From Chromera velia (taxonomy: Eukaryota; Sar; Chromeraceae), in the NCBI GenBank assembly GCA_018398765.1, contig JAHBMJ010000410.1:23543-87542 (forward strand): 64,000 bases of DNA, in the 5' to 3' direction. The notes beneath the pieces are model-generated. The model did not search any database. It saw only the letters and a program-made list of their open reading frames with translations, and was not told the origin of the DNA. Of the stretch, positions 39,749 to 52,795 are shown in pieces. Made by a program: the position numbers and the translations under genes. Each line of letters opens with the position of its first letter. The stretch's first letter is position 1.

Positions 39749-42700
39749 ATGAAGGTTGCTTCAGTAGGCAGGGGCTGTTCTGAGCAGTCCTCCCTGAGGC
39801 AGACTGCAGCACAAATTGCTCGTGAGTGCGAGGACCTCTGTTTTCAGCTGCTTGACAGGCCGAAAGAGCGGGCTCAGGTGAGGCCCCTCTCACCACCGGT
39901 CCAGCGCTCACATGATGATCACCTTACCCTCTCCCCTCCCCAGGAACCTCTTGAGTCCCACCTCATTTGGGTGAGTAAGTGCCTTTGCTATTTTTTGTGT
40001 CGGGTCGATCTTCTCCTGGCCTGTTCCCTTGTATGCTTTCAAGGTATGCAAATTGTTTGCATGCAGTTTCGAAAGGAGATCTGCAGAGTCGCGCAACTCC
40101 TCGAGCGCCGAAGTAGACGGGCTGAGGAGGTGCCGAGTGCTTCAGTCAACCGCGTTGCTCCTGTTTCGATTTCTGTCTCTGAGAAGCACACCGATAGACA
40201 GCGAGAGCGGGAGCGAGTAAAACCCCCAAAACAATCTGAACTTGACGACAAGGAGCTTCTGGAGGAGCTGGGAAAGACGCAAAATGAGTTGGAGGTTGGC
40301 TCCCACTGAGTGACTGGCTGACGGACTGCATGAATAATTGCATGCATGGGCATGCTTCAATGAGTACCAGGATGACTGTTTGACTGACTGACAAACCGCC
40401 TGGCTGCATTGCCGGGTTGTTAGTTGTTTGCTTATCCGCCTGCTTGCTTGTTTGCTTGTCTGCCTGGCTCATCCCTGGATGAGCATGACTCATTGACTGA
40501 CTGACATGCTGGCTGGCTGTTGACTGACTGGCAGCAGGGAAGTATACCAACTCACTGGCTAGCTCTTTCCCTGGTTGACTGATAGATCGCTGATCCGAAT
40601 CGCTGATTCTCATTTGGCAGGTGGAAAACAGGCAGATGGCAGATGCCGGCTCGAGGCAGCTCCAGGGAGCTCCTAAAGTTTTTTTGAGAATCTGTTTGAA
40701 CATCCGCCTAGATGAATGTGGTGACCTCGCCTCGCGGCTTTGCAGCTCTGTCTTCTCTGGCAAGCAGCATGGTCTCATGAAATTTCCCTCTCCATGTCTG
40801 CTCTCTTTCTCCTTCAGGAAACCAAAAAAGAAAACAAAAAGCTGAAGACAGTCCATCGGGCTCTGCTCTCTCGGCTTTGGGTGAGTACAGTTCGTAAGTC
40901 AAGTTTCGTTGGAACAGAGAAGAACAGAAATAAGCTCGTAAGTCCAAGAAGTTTGTTTCCTCAAGAGTCTTGTTCTGCCTTTTCACTCTCTCATACAAAC
41001 GTTTTGCTCCCAAACCAGCTTGGCTCTATGACACAACACGCACACTACAATTTTGCTCTGGTCCTTTCGATTCTCTCTCTGCAGGGCGACCTTGATGGTC
41101 TCGGGAAAACAATCCAGAGCTGCTCTGACCAATGCAGTCTCGCCCTTGTCCCCTGTGCACCTCCCCCCAGACCCCACGCACTGAGGGGGGCCACCAGTCC
41201 CTGCAGGAACCCCGCAACTCCAGGAGCCAAGTCCCCCCCTCCGGCTCTGAACCGTCTCTCTCCTCCTCTTCGTTCTTCACCAAATTCACAACTAGCACCA
41301 AAAGCATCAAAAGTTGGACACGAGAACTTCAAAGGAAGACAAACTGCAGATTCGCAACGCTCCCAGCCCATTTTTGTCTCCCTTGGCTCACAGCATCGAC
41401 CCAAACCCTGTCTGAGTGCGGCAAATGTTCCGACCGGACGCGTTCCTTCAAACCCCCACTCCCCATCTCCCTTTCGGATCAAGACCGACATTCCCCGACC
41501 CCCCTCTTCTTCCTCATTCGTACCCTCAAACAGCCGACAACTCCGCAGTCCAGGTGCCAATCCTAATTTGAGACACACAGTGGTTCCCCTCTCTCCCTCT
41601 CCCTCTCCCACTCGGCAGAGGCCTGCTGCCTTCTCACCCCCCCCAAGGCCCGGACAGCCCAATTCTCTACCAACAGCACGTGTACAAAGTCCAGGCTCAT
41701 ATCGCAAGCAGATGCCTCCCTCCAGAGCACCGGGATGGAAAGGAAGTCCTCTCGACACAAAGGGACAGAAGAGGATGGCAGCAGCTCTTCCTCCCTTCAA
41801 CCCCCCCTCAAGGACGGGCCCGAAAGGCGAATTTGCACGCTCTCCTTCACCCATCAATGCCCCCAAATCTGTTCTGCAGCCAGCAGGGGGAAGTCAACCA
41901 ACGTCACGGTCACGGGGCAGGCACCAGCACCCGAACGCACCCATGCCTCTTGGATCCCTGAGGTCTCCTCCTCCTGCGGTATCACCCCTGCGGTCCCCCC
42001 ATAGAGGAACGGCAGGTTCTCCTCCTGCGTCCCCGCAGAGAAGACAACTGGCTGCTCCTCCTGCAGCAGCAGCTCCGACGATCGGGGCGGTAAGGTCAAA
42101 GATGACGGAGCTGCAGAGACTCTCGGAGGAAATGTGGCAACGGACTGTGAGTCGTTTTTTTTTTCGTGACGGATTGCCTGATGTATCGATTGATTACTTT
42201 AGTGTCTTTACTTCCTCCCGCTCATGCATATTTGGTTTTGGATGGTCAGTCTTATATTTTGCGAGAGTTCTTTTCTTATGGAGGGGTTGTGCAGTCTAGA
42301 AAATTGCACGATTTCTGTTCGTCAATCGGAGAAGATTGCTTAGAGAAGAACACTCTGTTTCTTTTGCCCCTCTGTATCCTCAGGTCAGCATGACGACACA
42401 AATCCGAAGGCACCAGCAATCCAGGGAGTCACCTGGAAGAGGACAGGGAGGCGGGAGAGGAGGACCACAGCGGGGACCCGTGGCTTCCGGCAGAAATGGG
42501 GCTCAGTTGCAGGTCAGGGGGCCGGGCTTTTTATTCTCAGATATCTGTGTCTCTTGCCCGCACATGCAGAAAGCTTTGTTCCATGAATGCCGTCCTCAAT
42601 TTATATGTGCGTGCCGTCTACGTTTGCACTTGATTCTCTTTTTTTCAGGTTCCTTCAAAGACATCTTTCCTTGGTCTCCCGCAGGTTCGCGGGCGTGTGA

Positions 42701-45700
42701 CAGAAAGGGTGCACAAGAGACCGGGCGGTGTTGGAGCAAAGGGCGTGGAGACTTTCAAGAAGGCAGAACAGGGGACGCAGACTGAGAAGCCCCTCAAGGT
42801 CAGAGAGAGAGACAGACAGACGGACAGCAGTCTTCCTTGCGTTCGCTTCGATCCGTTCGCCCTTCCTCTTAGATAGCAGAGAAGAAACATAATTTCTTTC
42901 TTCATGCAGGCACAATTTTTCTTTGTAAAGCTTTCTCGTTGGTTGATTTATCGCCCGCGTATCCAAAGTTCCTTTATGGACATCTGTTGCGCCTTGCAGA
43001 CGGCGAGAGGAAAACGTCGCGGACGGTCCCCTCCTTCTTCCTCCCCCCAAGGGAGTTCTCCTTTTGGACATGAATCCAGACGGAGGCAGAGAGGCAGAAA
43101 GAGACAGCAGGGCGGCGGTCGCTCTCCGAGTGGAGGGGCGGCGGACTTCCTCTGTGCACTGTCAGAGACGGCATCTGCCTCCGACACAGGGAGAGGTCTT
43201 GACCGACGCTTGTGCAGAAGGGGGAAAAAAGGAGGGGAGACACCAGTCAATGCGTCAGATTCGGAGGACGACAGCCCTCTACCGATCACAGTTCCCCTTG
43301 AAATCGACGCTCACGGCCTGAGTACAACCCCTACAGCCACCCAGACTCCGGTGGGGGCGATGCCCTCTGTCCTTCTCACTGCAGGTCTCCAGGGCTCGGC
43401 CCTCCCGAGCATCAGTGAAGAGGGGACAGAGACGGCCTTTCGAAGTGCGAGTGCAAGTCCGGATTCGAGAGGGGGGGGAGAGGCGTCACGTGCTGTCAGT
43501 CGTGCGAGGCGGCTCAAGGCACAGCTTCGGGCACAGAGACGTGTGAATGCCCAGCGTGTGCGGTCGATGCGCATTGCTTTGGAAGAGACTCGTAACGCTG
43601 CCGGTGTTGCAGTGAGGGAGGCCGAGGACAAGAGTCAATTGGAGATTCAGGCACTGAGAAGACAACTGATGAGTGTGAGACGAGACAGGTCAACTGTTCG
43701 TCGTCTCCTTACCCAGAAAAAATCTCAGCAGTCTCAGTCAGGAAATGAGGAGAAGAGACGGCAGTGCAATGGGACGATAGACCCAGAGACGAGGGGAAAG
43801 TTGGAGGCCCTCCTCAGACGAGCGAGAGACCGTCACCTTGCGGCAGAGAGAAGGGCTGCCAGAGAGATTGAGGGCCTCAGAGGACAGTTGCAGGAGTACC
43901 AGAGAAAGAGAGAGAATAGAGAACAGAGTGAAGATGAAAGGGAAAACAGGAGGAAAAGAGAAGTCTTGGCCCTCCGCTCTGCCCTCCGTGCGGCAGAGTC
44001 CAAAAACGTGATTTTGGAAAAGACTCTAGCAGAAGCTCGAGCAGCAACAGCAGCAGCAACGGCAGCTTCTGCAACCGCCCCCGCAGCTTCATCTGACCCC
44101 AACTCAGACCAGGCCCCATCCCCGTCTCCTCCCATGCAGGGAACCCTCATGAGGGAACTGCAGCAGCTCAAGCAGGAGAAAAAACGATGGACGGCACGAC
44201 TGGAACAGGAAAAGGGAAGGGTCGAGAGAAAAGTAAAAGAGTCTGCAGCGGAGGAGTTGACATCAGTCCGAGCTAAGATAGAGACAGAAACCAAAAAGCA
44301 CGCGGAAATTGCTGCAGCTGAGCAACGCCGTCTCCAGCGGAGGGTTGCAGAGCTGGAGGCTGAGGTTGCGGCTGCTGCAGAAAATGCTGAGAAAGCAAAA
44401 GCATCTCATGACCCCGCAAGGGTGAGAGCCTTGGAGGCCAATTATGATGAGAAAACCCGCCGTGTGACTCTTCTAGAAGCCCAAAATAAGGAAGCTGCTT
44501 TCCATTTAGAGCAAAAAGAGGCAGCTTTGAGACAAAGAGAGGAAGATGTTGAGGAGCTGCAGCTGCAGTTATCCCTCCTGCGTGACACCTCCTCAGCGAA
44601 GTTTGCAGCGGCACGAATGGAGACCATCATAGGCGCCTTCAAGGGAAAGAAAGCAGAAGGAGGGAACACGAGAGGTGACAAGAGAGCAAACACAGCAGCA
44701 CCCCTGTCAGCCCCAGCAGCAGCGTTTCCCAACTTTGCAGCCTCCCTCTCCAAACACGCTGCATCATCTGGGACAAATTCCAAAGCGACCCCTGAGGAAG
44801 TGCCTCCAAAAGCGGATGCAGTGAATAAGGGACCTTCCGCTCAAGCGAAGGCACCATCCGTGTCCGCATCCAAAACCCAGCAGAGACGGGGGGGGGAGTC
44901 ATTAGAAATAAGCGGTCAGAAACCATCAGGAGGTTTGGCGAAAGGGACTAGACCGGATGGGAGAAGGACGAGAGACCAGGTATCAGCCTCACGACGAAGT
45001 TTGAAAAGCGCTGAAGGTCAGTCTAGATCCCCATCGCCTTCTCCTGTCCCATCGGCTGCCGCACCTCTGCGCATTGCGGTTTCTGACAGCGATGAGGATG
45101 CCCCGTCATCATTTGTGCAAGGAAAAGGGTCTGTCAAGGCAAAGTCCAAACCTTCGGTTGATCGGGAAGAAGGGAAGGGGAAGGGTGTAAATAGAAGAGA
45201 GGGCCGTGAAGACGAGATTAGAGACTCTCCAAGGAGTCTGAGCAGGGACCGCAGCGCCAGCAAATCCAAAAGAGAGTCTTCAGCAAAGAGGAAAAGTGAA
45301 AGTAAGGAGAACGGGGTGGAGGATGAGAACGACAGCACGCCCGTTCAAGAAGTGAGGGACAGAAAAGAAAAAGAGGAGGTAAATGCGAATCGAATCGGAT
45401 CCGAAGGGGAGGAGAAGGAAGACGGACGAAGGAGACGACACAAAAGCAAGAGCGACAGAGAAAAACGCGACAAGAGAAGCCCAGACAGAGCCTCAACATT
45501 TGTTGGTGAGGAGGAAGACACAGACGCGAAGAGAATCGAAGGAATCGTTGAAGACGAGAGAGAGGAGAGCGATGGGGTGTCTGAGAGACGGCGCAGTCAC
45601 AAGAAGAAATTGAAGAAGAAGAAGAGTTACAGATCAGACAGAACACCATCTGACGGAGAAAGTGACGCCGAAGTCAGAGACAGTGAGAAGAAGGAAACAA

Positions 45701-46008
45701 GAGGGAAAAGCCGGAAAGAGGAGAAGAAATTTGTCGACGAGGATTCCCACCAAGAGATAAACAAACGGGGCGAGTCACCTGCACCAAAAGGGGCGACAGG
45801 GGACGTCAGAGCCGGAGTGAAGTCGCAGAGTAGAGAGCTTCCACGCGAAGAGGAGAGAGGGGAAGAATTGGGGGAGGAGTCTGGGCGGAAGGGCAGAGAG
45901 AAAGAAAGTCACAGAGACCGAAGAAGAAGCAATCCTTCTTCTAACACGTCATATTCAAAGCCGCCCAAAATTCTTTTTGACTTTTCTAAAAAGGGGGGAA
46001 AGAAGTAA
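39749..46008 (+). CDS. Large coiled-coil, proline-rich and SR/KE-rich protein of unknown function, nine exons
   Basis: Exons 39749-39877, 39944-39970, 40067-40294, 40621-40677, 40818-40880, 41085-42146, 42384-42512, 42649-42798 and 43000-46008 join in frame into about 1617 residues. Every intron is in phase 0. Residues 1-168 are helical and charged (CEDLCFQLLDRPKE, ELDDKELLEELGKTQNELE). Residues 169-615 are disordered and rich in proline, serine and arginine. About 780-1165 form a long coiled coil (ARRLKAQLRAQRRVNAQRVR and onward). The tail is serine, arginine, lysine and glutamate-rich (SRDRSASKSKRESSAKRK), ending PKILFDFSKKGGKK. No catalytic domain is visible. A cytoskeletal, basal-body or RNA-processing scaffold role is conceivable but not shown. 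The donor after exon 4 (AAA|GTTTTT) is weak and an upstream in-frame start at 39635 is possible. Confidence 0.75.
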
Positions 46009-46012
46009 CTTC

Positions 46013-46018
46013 AATAAA
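46013..46018 (+). terminator. AATAAA polyadenylation-like signal
   Basis: It lies five bases after the stop codon of the coiled-coil gene. Unusually close, so it may be coincidental or part of a very short 3' untranslated region. Confidence 0.35.
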
Positions 46019-46333
46019 ACCTTAACTTTCTCTATCGTGAAGCACTGGGAACGGTGGGAAACAAACAAAACTGCAACCTCTGTATAAGAGCTACAATGTA
46101 GGTTAGTACACGCAGGTTCTTTGGAAGAAACAAGAATACAAGGTTTTTTATTGTAAAGTCTCGTGTATGGCTAGACCAGGAGTTAGATAGTGGACCAAAC
46201 TTTTTTTCTTTTAAATTTAATTACATAATTTGTGTTATTATTATGTAAATGTCGTACACCATCCCGCAAAAATTTAAAAGATATAAAGTTTATAAAAATT
46301 TATACGTTGATTTGAACAGTTTTAAAGTTTTTT
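46019..46333. other. AT-rich spacer interrupted by the Gypsy element
   Basis: It becomes AT-rich after 46140. The same type of sequence resumes after 52796, so the element inserted into an AT-rich island just downstream of the gene. Confidence 0.6.
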
Positions 46334-46617
46334 TGTTATTATGGATCATGAATAAGAGAAATACTAAGTCCTTCGATAAGCAAGATCGACCTAATAGTAA
46401 AAGGATCCAATACAGAGTGATTGTTTCAATACAGATGCGTGCCTATTATTGACAGCATCCCTCCCTCCTCAGGGTCAGAGAAGGATGCGTATACATGCTG
46501 CCTGTTATAGAGAGAAGGCAAGCCTGAAGGAAAGGTGCCCTCTCTAATAGACCTCTATATGTAAGATCGTATAAGCACGTATCTGAGCCCTATAGCTTCC
46601 GTAGGCCTGACGGAACA
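46334..46617 (+). repeat. 5' LTR of the Gypsy element
   Basis: It begins TGTTAT, continues TATGGATCATGAATAAGAG and ends GGCCTGACGGAACA. Compared with the 3' LTR it has a three-base addition near the start and a divergent segment around 46458-46488. Confidence 0.9.
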
Positions 46618-46618
46618 G

Positions 46619-46637
46619 TGGTTAGCAGAGCTTCCGG
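46619..46637 (+). other. Primer-binding site, initiator-tRNA-like
   Basis: TGGTTAGCAGAGCTTCCGG directly follows the 5' LTR. TGG plus (T)TAGCAGAG is the complement expected for the 3' end of many eukaryotic initiator methionine tRNAs (CTCTGCTA plus CCA). Family knowledge suggests the tRNA; the host tRNA itself is not in this window. Confidence 0.65.
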
Positions 46638-46745
46638 GTTCCCGGTCCAGTTAACACAATACAGACCGGAATCACGAGAAGAGGAACCTCCTATCTGCAA
46701 GGAGGAAGCCAGAGTTCCCCTTCGATTCCTTCCATCCACCCCTGG

Positions 46746-47900
46746 TTGGAGAACATCGACACTCCTCCTCCTTCCTCTGTAGGCACCCTCTTCACGGAGG
46801 AAGGGGAGATTGTTATCGAAAGCCCAGCAATCACGCACCGTTTAGCATCTGAACAACAGACTGATTCAGAGGAATCGATACAGGCAGGGCAAGGACCGAA
46901 CATGGCAATTGATGTGGACAAATTGAAGGCGCTGGCAGAGGTGAAGAGAGTCGTAGAGGTATTTGACCCCAAGAAGAAGAATGGGAGGACTTGGTTCAGC
47001 CAATTCCGTGATAAAGTGAAAGCTGGCAACCTCAACGTCGATGAATACAAACTGTTGCTTAGTATACACTTTGTTGACACCGACCTGGTGCAGCAGTGGG
47101 ACGAGAAGAGAGGAACATGCTCCACCGTCGATGAAGTAGACGCATGGTTCCTCGATGCCTATGGTGGGGGAGGCATGGAAGAAAAGCACGTGGTGTATAC
47201 GATGGCAGACGTGAAACTGAGTGTCACAGACGCGTTCCAACCGTTTGTTGACCGATTTATCGATACCTTCATGGCCGCCAATCCAAATGCTATTCGTAAC
47301 CATCGTATCACGCCATTTATCAACGCCCTCTATCCCGAAATGCGGGAAGCTCTGGAAATTGAACCCGCCTTCTCCGAATGGAATGACTTGGTAAAGAGAA
47401 CCGAGCATTTCCATGCCAAGCTGCAGAAGAAAGCCAGAGCCAAACTCGCTGCCGTCTAGAGTACGCAATCAGCGTCTGACCTTGAACGATGGGAGAAGTT
47501 GACAGACAGGCTTGAGCGCGTTGAGGCCAGCATAGCGGCTTTGCACACTCGCGGCCGCGGCAGGGGCAATTCGATGCCGCGAGGGGGTCGGGGCAGCTAT
47601 GCCGTCTACGGCAATCGGCCGTCTCCTCAAGTCGCATACGGCTTCACGCCTGGCCGAAATGCAGGCTCAGGATGGAGAGGTGGGTACAGGGGATGAGGAG
47701 GAATGCCAGGAGGCATGTACAGAGGCAGAGGAGGTCACAACGGTTTCAACAATAGTCACTTCGGGTATAGACAGAATGGGCATGCTCCACCGTTTGGGCA
47801 ACGAGTGCCAACATGCCACCACTGCAGGTCGCCATCACACTTCGTTGCGAACTGTCCAGAACTGCGGTACTCGGGAAACAAATGGGGTGGAGGGACACAG
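46746..47900 (+). pseudogene. Gypsy gag region
   Basis: A capsid-like segment (KRVVEVFDPKKKNGRTWFSQ, INALYPEMREALEIEPAF, NDLVKRTEHFHAKL) is followed by an arginine/glycine-rich stretch and a CCHC zinc knuckle, CHHCRSPSHFVANC. Broken. Confidence 0.8.
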
Positions 47901-50900
47901 TAGAGGCAGTCCCTACCACCCAACCTCAGTTGCCTCGTCCTCTCTCTGCGTATTTCTATGTTCCACTTCATGAAATGAAAAGGAAAGGCTGCTTTTCGAG
48001 AGAAGACGACAGTGCAGGGAAGAGATTTGCTTTTGAAGAAGCGCGTAGGCAGCCCGTGCTTCCATCTCCCTTGCCGGTACGAATGTTCAAAAGAGAAGAA
48101 ACGAAACCAACAAGCATGTGGGCACAGAATGCTTCCGTTAAGGTCGGTAGTAAGTTGAAAGTAAGCTTTGTGGTTGGAAATGGACATAAGACGACAGGAA
48201 TACTTGATTCAGGTGCAGAGGTCTCATTTATAGATGTGTCACTGACTTTGCATGCAGACAGCCCAGTGGTTCCGGCTACTCTGGCGCTGTCGGCGGCGGG
48301 AGGGAGTGGGTTGAAGGTGCTGGGGGAGACCACGATCTCACTTTCCCACCCCAACAACCCAGAGAAGAAATTCCCGCACATTCTCCTCGTCACAGCCAAT
48401 ACGGGGTACGACCTGGTCCTTGAGCAGGATTTTCTTAAGCTCAAAGACCCAGTCATGCAGTACCACTACAAAGAGGACAGGTTGGTTGTTGCTGATCTTC
48501 CCGTCTTTCACTGTTGGTACGATGACGGACGAAAGCCAATGCGTGTGGCTCCCCTCCGCTGCACAAAAGTCACGAAGCGTTCCCGTGCGCTTCTCCGGGT
48601 GGATGTAGATGGAGTAGGAGAAGAAGAAACAGTCATTTTGCGTCAAAATTTTCCCCGAGCGCACCCAGGCCTTGCAGTCCCAGACCAGATAGTCACAGTG
48701 AGGGCCAGCGTTGCCATCATCGAAGTCCTGAACGTCTCACAGCAGGATCTTCGGTTAGGTGCAGAGTCCCTCCTTACTTTTACCAAGCCAGCCAGCCGTG
48801 TTGCCTCAGTCACAGCCATCACAGCCAACGTGATGACATCTACCCCACCGCAGAATCCCCCGCCGTCTCCCTCGCTTCCGAAAGTTGATCTCTCGCACAT
48901 CCCGCCTGAGGTCAGAGGGAAGTACAAATCCCTCCTCCGAGAGCATAGCGACCTCTGGTCTCGCTTCCGCTTTGATATCGGCGAATTACGACTGAATGGG
49001 CAGCCGTACGAAGTCCGAATCCCCACAGGCGACGCCCCTCCCATCAGATGGAACCAGGACAGAGTGTCCTACCACCAACGCGACCATGTGAAGAAGGAGA
49101 TTGAGGCAATGGAAGAAGGGGGTGTCATCCGTAAGTCCAGCTCTCCATGGGCTGCGTCCGTCGTCCTCGTGAAGAAGCCTGATGGCACCACCCGTTTCTG
49201 CCTCAACTTCCGCAAGCTGAATCAGGCAACCAAACGTGACTTGTTCCCCCTTCCCCGCATCTAAGAAACCCTCGACTGTCTCGCAGGAGCACAGGTGTTT
49301 TCCATTCTCGATTACACCTCCGGCTTCTTCCAGCTGAAGATGCACGAAGCAGATGCAGAGAAAACTGCTTTCGTGACTCCTTTTGGTCTGTATAAGTTCA
49401 CGCGCATGCCGTTTGGGCTCGTGAACACACCGAGCATCTTCCAGCGTGTGATGACGTTGCTCCTCGCAGGTTTGATGAGAGACATCGCCCTTGTCTACAT
49501 CGATGACATCATTATTTTCTCCCGCTCGCACGCAGAGCATTTGAGGGATTTGAGGGAGGTTTTGGGATTGGTGAGGCAGGCAAACCTTAAGCTAAAGTTA
49601 GAGAAAGCGCAGATTGCGTTGAGAGAGGTGGAGTATTTGGGACATTCAGTCTCCTTCAGGGGGATCAGGCCGAGTCGAAAGAATGTGAAGAAGGTATTGG
49701 AGTGGGAGTCCCCAAAAGACCGAAAAGAGCTGCGCTCCTTCCTTTATCTCTGCTCGTATTACCGCCATTTCGTTGCAGGCTTTGCGAGGTTGACACATCC
49801 CCTCCATGAGCTGCTGAAGCCAGCTCTGACAAGGAAGGCCGTCCCCTTCCCTTCCAGTGGGGGGAGGAGGAAGAGGCAATCTTTACCAAATTAAAGAGAC
49901 GCCTCACTACCCCTCCTATCCTAAGGCTTGCCTTTCCAGACATGAGTCGCTCTTTCACCGTCAAGCCAGACGCGTGTAAGGTCTCTGTGGGAGGTCTTCT
50001 CACACAAGAAGTCAACAGGAAAGAGGTGGTGATTGCCTACACAAGCAGGGCATTGAGTGCCGCCGAGAGGAATTATAGCTCAGTAGAGAGGGAGGCTTTA
50101 GGTCTTGTGTACTACTGCCGTCAGTGGCGTCACTATCTGATTGGTGGATGCACGTATGCAGTCACCGATCACAAACCTAATCTGGCGATGGAGGATAGGA
50201 AAGTGGCGAATGAGAGAGTGAGGAATTGGGTGTTGGAGTTGCAGGAATTTGGGCTGCGGTATGTTCACAAGTCGGGGAAAGCCCATGCAGACGCAGACGC
50301 TCTCTCCCGAATGCCGTAGAAGCCGTTGCCTGTTTGTGTCGACAGTGGCGTTCCACTGTGCAGGCATTGCAACCAACCCGCAGACGGGAGCACCAAGATC
50401 TGGACAGGTATGGGGGCAGTCATGGCAGGTGTGCATGGGCAGGCAAAGGCTGCGCCGCTGCAAGCAAACAAGGCGTTTCTGGACCGAGTGAGAGAGGAGT
50501 TGCCGAAAGATCTGGTGTTGGAGGACCACTACAGATATTTTGCGAAAGGTATTGTGCTGACAGACAAGAGGCAGGCAAGGCAGGTGCTTTTGGAAGAGAG
50601 TGCGTTTGAGTTCAGAGATGGCCTGCTGTACCGATTTGAGGGGAGAGGGGTGGAGAAAAGAGAGCAACTCGTTGTGCCTAGGGCGTATCAGTCGACTGTG
50701 CTCATGATGGGACATGATCACAGTTTGGGAGGTCATGCAGGGCAGCATCGGTTGGCAGACAAAACATTGCTGCATTTCTGGTGGCCTCGATTGCAGGCTG
50801 ATACGAGGGAATGGGTTGCTTCCTGTCGAGAGTGTTAGGAGTGAGCGAAGCGTCTTCCCACCAGAAACCCACAGACAGTCCCAGTGCCTCCCCGTCTATG

Positions 50901-52064
50901 GCACACGTTAGGAATCGACGTATCTGGTCCTTTCCCAACCTCCTGCAGAGGAAACCGATTTGTCCTCGTTGTGACGGATCATTTCTCGAAGAACGTCGAA
51001 GCCTTCGCCCGTCCTGAGATGACAGCAACAGTCGTGGCACAGATTTTGGTGGATGAAATTTTTTGTCGGTATGGGCCGTTTGAGGTCCTGCTCTCTGACA
51101 GGGGGACGAACTTCCGGAGTGAGTTGGTGTCTGAGGTGTTGCGCATTCTGAAGGTCAACCACAAACTAACCTCAGGATACCACCCTCAGTGCAACGGTCT
51201 GACTGAGCGTTACAATCAGACCTGGGAGCAGGGGGTTGGGAAGTAGTTGAAGGCAGAGAATTCCCTTGACTGGGACTTTTACCTCCAGCCATTCAATTTC
51301 TCTTACCGCACCACCCCTCATGCCGAAACCCGTCTCACTCCTTTTCAGCTGATGTATGGGTATGAGCCGACCCATCTGCTGCGAGTTGAACCTGTCTCCC
51401 CGGACGCACGGTCCCCTCCTATTGCCTACAATGACTACTACAGCGTCATCCGACAGAACAGACTGCAACTGGTCGACGCAGCACAACAGAGGATGGAAAG
51501 ATCGAGACAGGAGAGGGAGGAGAGGAATCTTCCACTGACGCAACCGAGATTCAGAGTGGATGATCAGGTTTTTCTCCGCAAGCCGGAGAACCCGTTGACA
51601 GGGAGGAATACAGGAAAACTGGAGGCGACCCATGAGGGGGTGTACAAGTTGTTGCCAACCCAGAAGGACGGACACACAACACAGTGATCAGACGAGTGGG
51701 AGGAAAAGAGAGAGTCTCTGTGAGTACAGACAGGTTGGCACTTTGGAAGAAGAGAGAGAACGCCAGAGCAGAAGGAAAAGAAACAGAGGTTGAAGACAAG
51801 GAGGAGAGATCGAGAACAGAAAGAGAGAGTGGAATGAAAGGAAAAGAGAAAGAGAGGCAGAGAGAAGAGGAGACGCATACGTTTGACGAGACATATGCAG
51901 AGGCCAGTGATCCGTGCCCTTGGTGGCAGGTAGGTCCACGTCAGCACCGCAAGACGAAATTGTCTCCAATTGATGAGGAGGAGTCAGAGTTCGAGTTTGA
52001 GACTTCTTCTGAGGAGGAAGAGAAAGAGAGTGAACAGGAGGACAGTGAGGGACTAGAAAGTTAA
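47900..52064 (+). pseudogene. Gypsy pol region
   Basis: Protease is marked by GILDSGAEVSFID. Reverse transcriptase is marked by GGVIRKSSSPWAASVVLVKK, FTRMPFGLVNTPSIFQ and the catalytic YIDDIIIFSR. RNase H is marked by YTSRALSAAERNYSSVEREA and ADALSRMP. The integrase zinc region is marked by GHDHSLGGHAGQHRL and its core by LGIDVSGPFP, LLSDRGTNFRS and GYHPQCNGLTERYNQ. The C-terminal part carries [12 protein letters not shown], and an acidic tail follows. The order places it in the Ty3/Gypsy group. Broken in several places. Confidence 0.9.
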
Positions 52065-52520
52065 AAAGGGAGAAAGGAGGCGCCAGGATCGAATTCAAAG
52101 AAGGAAAAAAGAAAGCAGAAGGCAGTGCACGTTGGAATTCAAGCAAGTCAGGAGAAGGAAGGAAAGACCTTCTACCGTCACACGGTGTTTCCTTCTCCGA
52201 TGGCACTTTTCTTTGGCTGAGTGAAGAGGAGGTGGACGCACCTACCCTCGTTGAAGACTTTGAGAGGAAGAAGGAAGCCGTTTTGCATGGCTGGATGGAA
52301 TGAACTGTTGATTGCTCCATGACATGAAGTGATAACTGTGCTGTTTCAATCGATTTGATCCATCATTCCTTTTTTTTCCCACCCTTCTTATGTTTTCCCG
52401 CCCTTCGTGTCATGTGGTGCGGCCGCGCCAATGGTGGTTCTTCGATTGCCGGTGTAGGTGGCCAGGATCGGTGAAAGGTGTGAATTGTGCAGGACGTACA
52501 AACTTAAAGGGGGGAGTGAT

Positions 52521-52795
52521 TGTTATGGATCATGAATAAGAGAAACACTAAGTCCTTTGATAAGCAAGATCGACCTAATAGTAAAAAGATCTAATACAGA
52601 GTGATTGCTTCAATACAGACGCGTGCCTATTATTGACAGCAATTCTCAGATACAGAGAATGGACGCATATACATGCTGCCTGTTATAGAGAGAAGGCAAG
52701 CCTGAAGGAAAAGTGCCCTCTCTAATAGACCTCTATGTGTAAGATCGTATAAGTACGTATCTGAGCCCTATAGCTTCCGTAGGCCTGACGGAACA
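52521..52795 (+). repeat. 3' LTR of the Gypsy element
   Basis: It begins TGTTATGGATCATGAATAAG and ends GGCCTGACGGAACA, preceded by the polypurine tract at about 52506-52520. Confidence 0.92.

Larger units (their letters stand above)
46334..52795 (+). mobile_element. Ty3/Gypsy LTR retroelement with both LTRs, broken
   Basis: LTRs at 46334-46617 and 52521-52795 bound an internal region with gag, protease, reverse transcriptase, RNase H and integrase in Gypsy order. The primer site follows the 5' LTR and a polypurine tract (AAAGGGGGGAGTGAT) precedes the 3' LTR. The LTRs differ by about 5-6 percent plus one variable segment, so the copy is moderately old but younger than the other LTR element here. 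Coding is interrupted in about five places. No clear target duplication: the right flank begins TTTATAATC and the left flank is a T run. Confidence 0.93.

Noticed and set aside
41045-41866. 273-codon minus-strand frame opposite exon 6 of the coiled-coil gene
   Set aside because: It is the shadow of a GC-rich coding exon; the plus strand has the splice signals and joins in frame to its neighbours.
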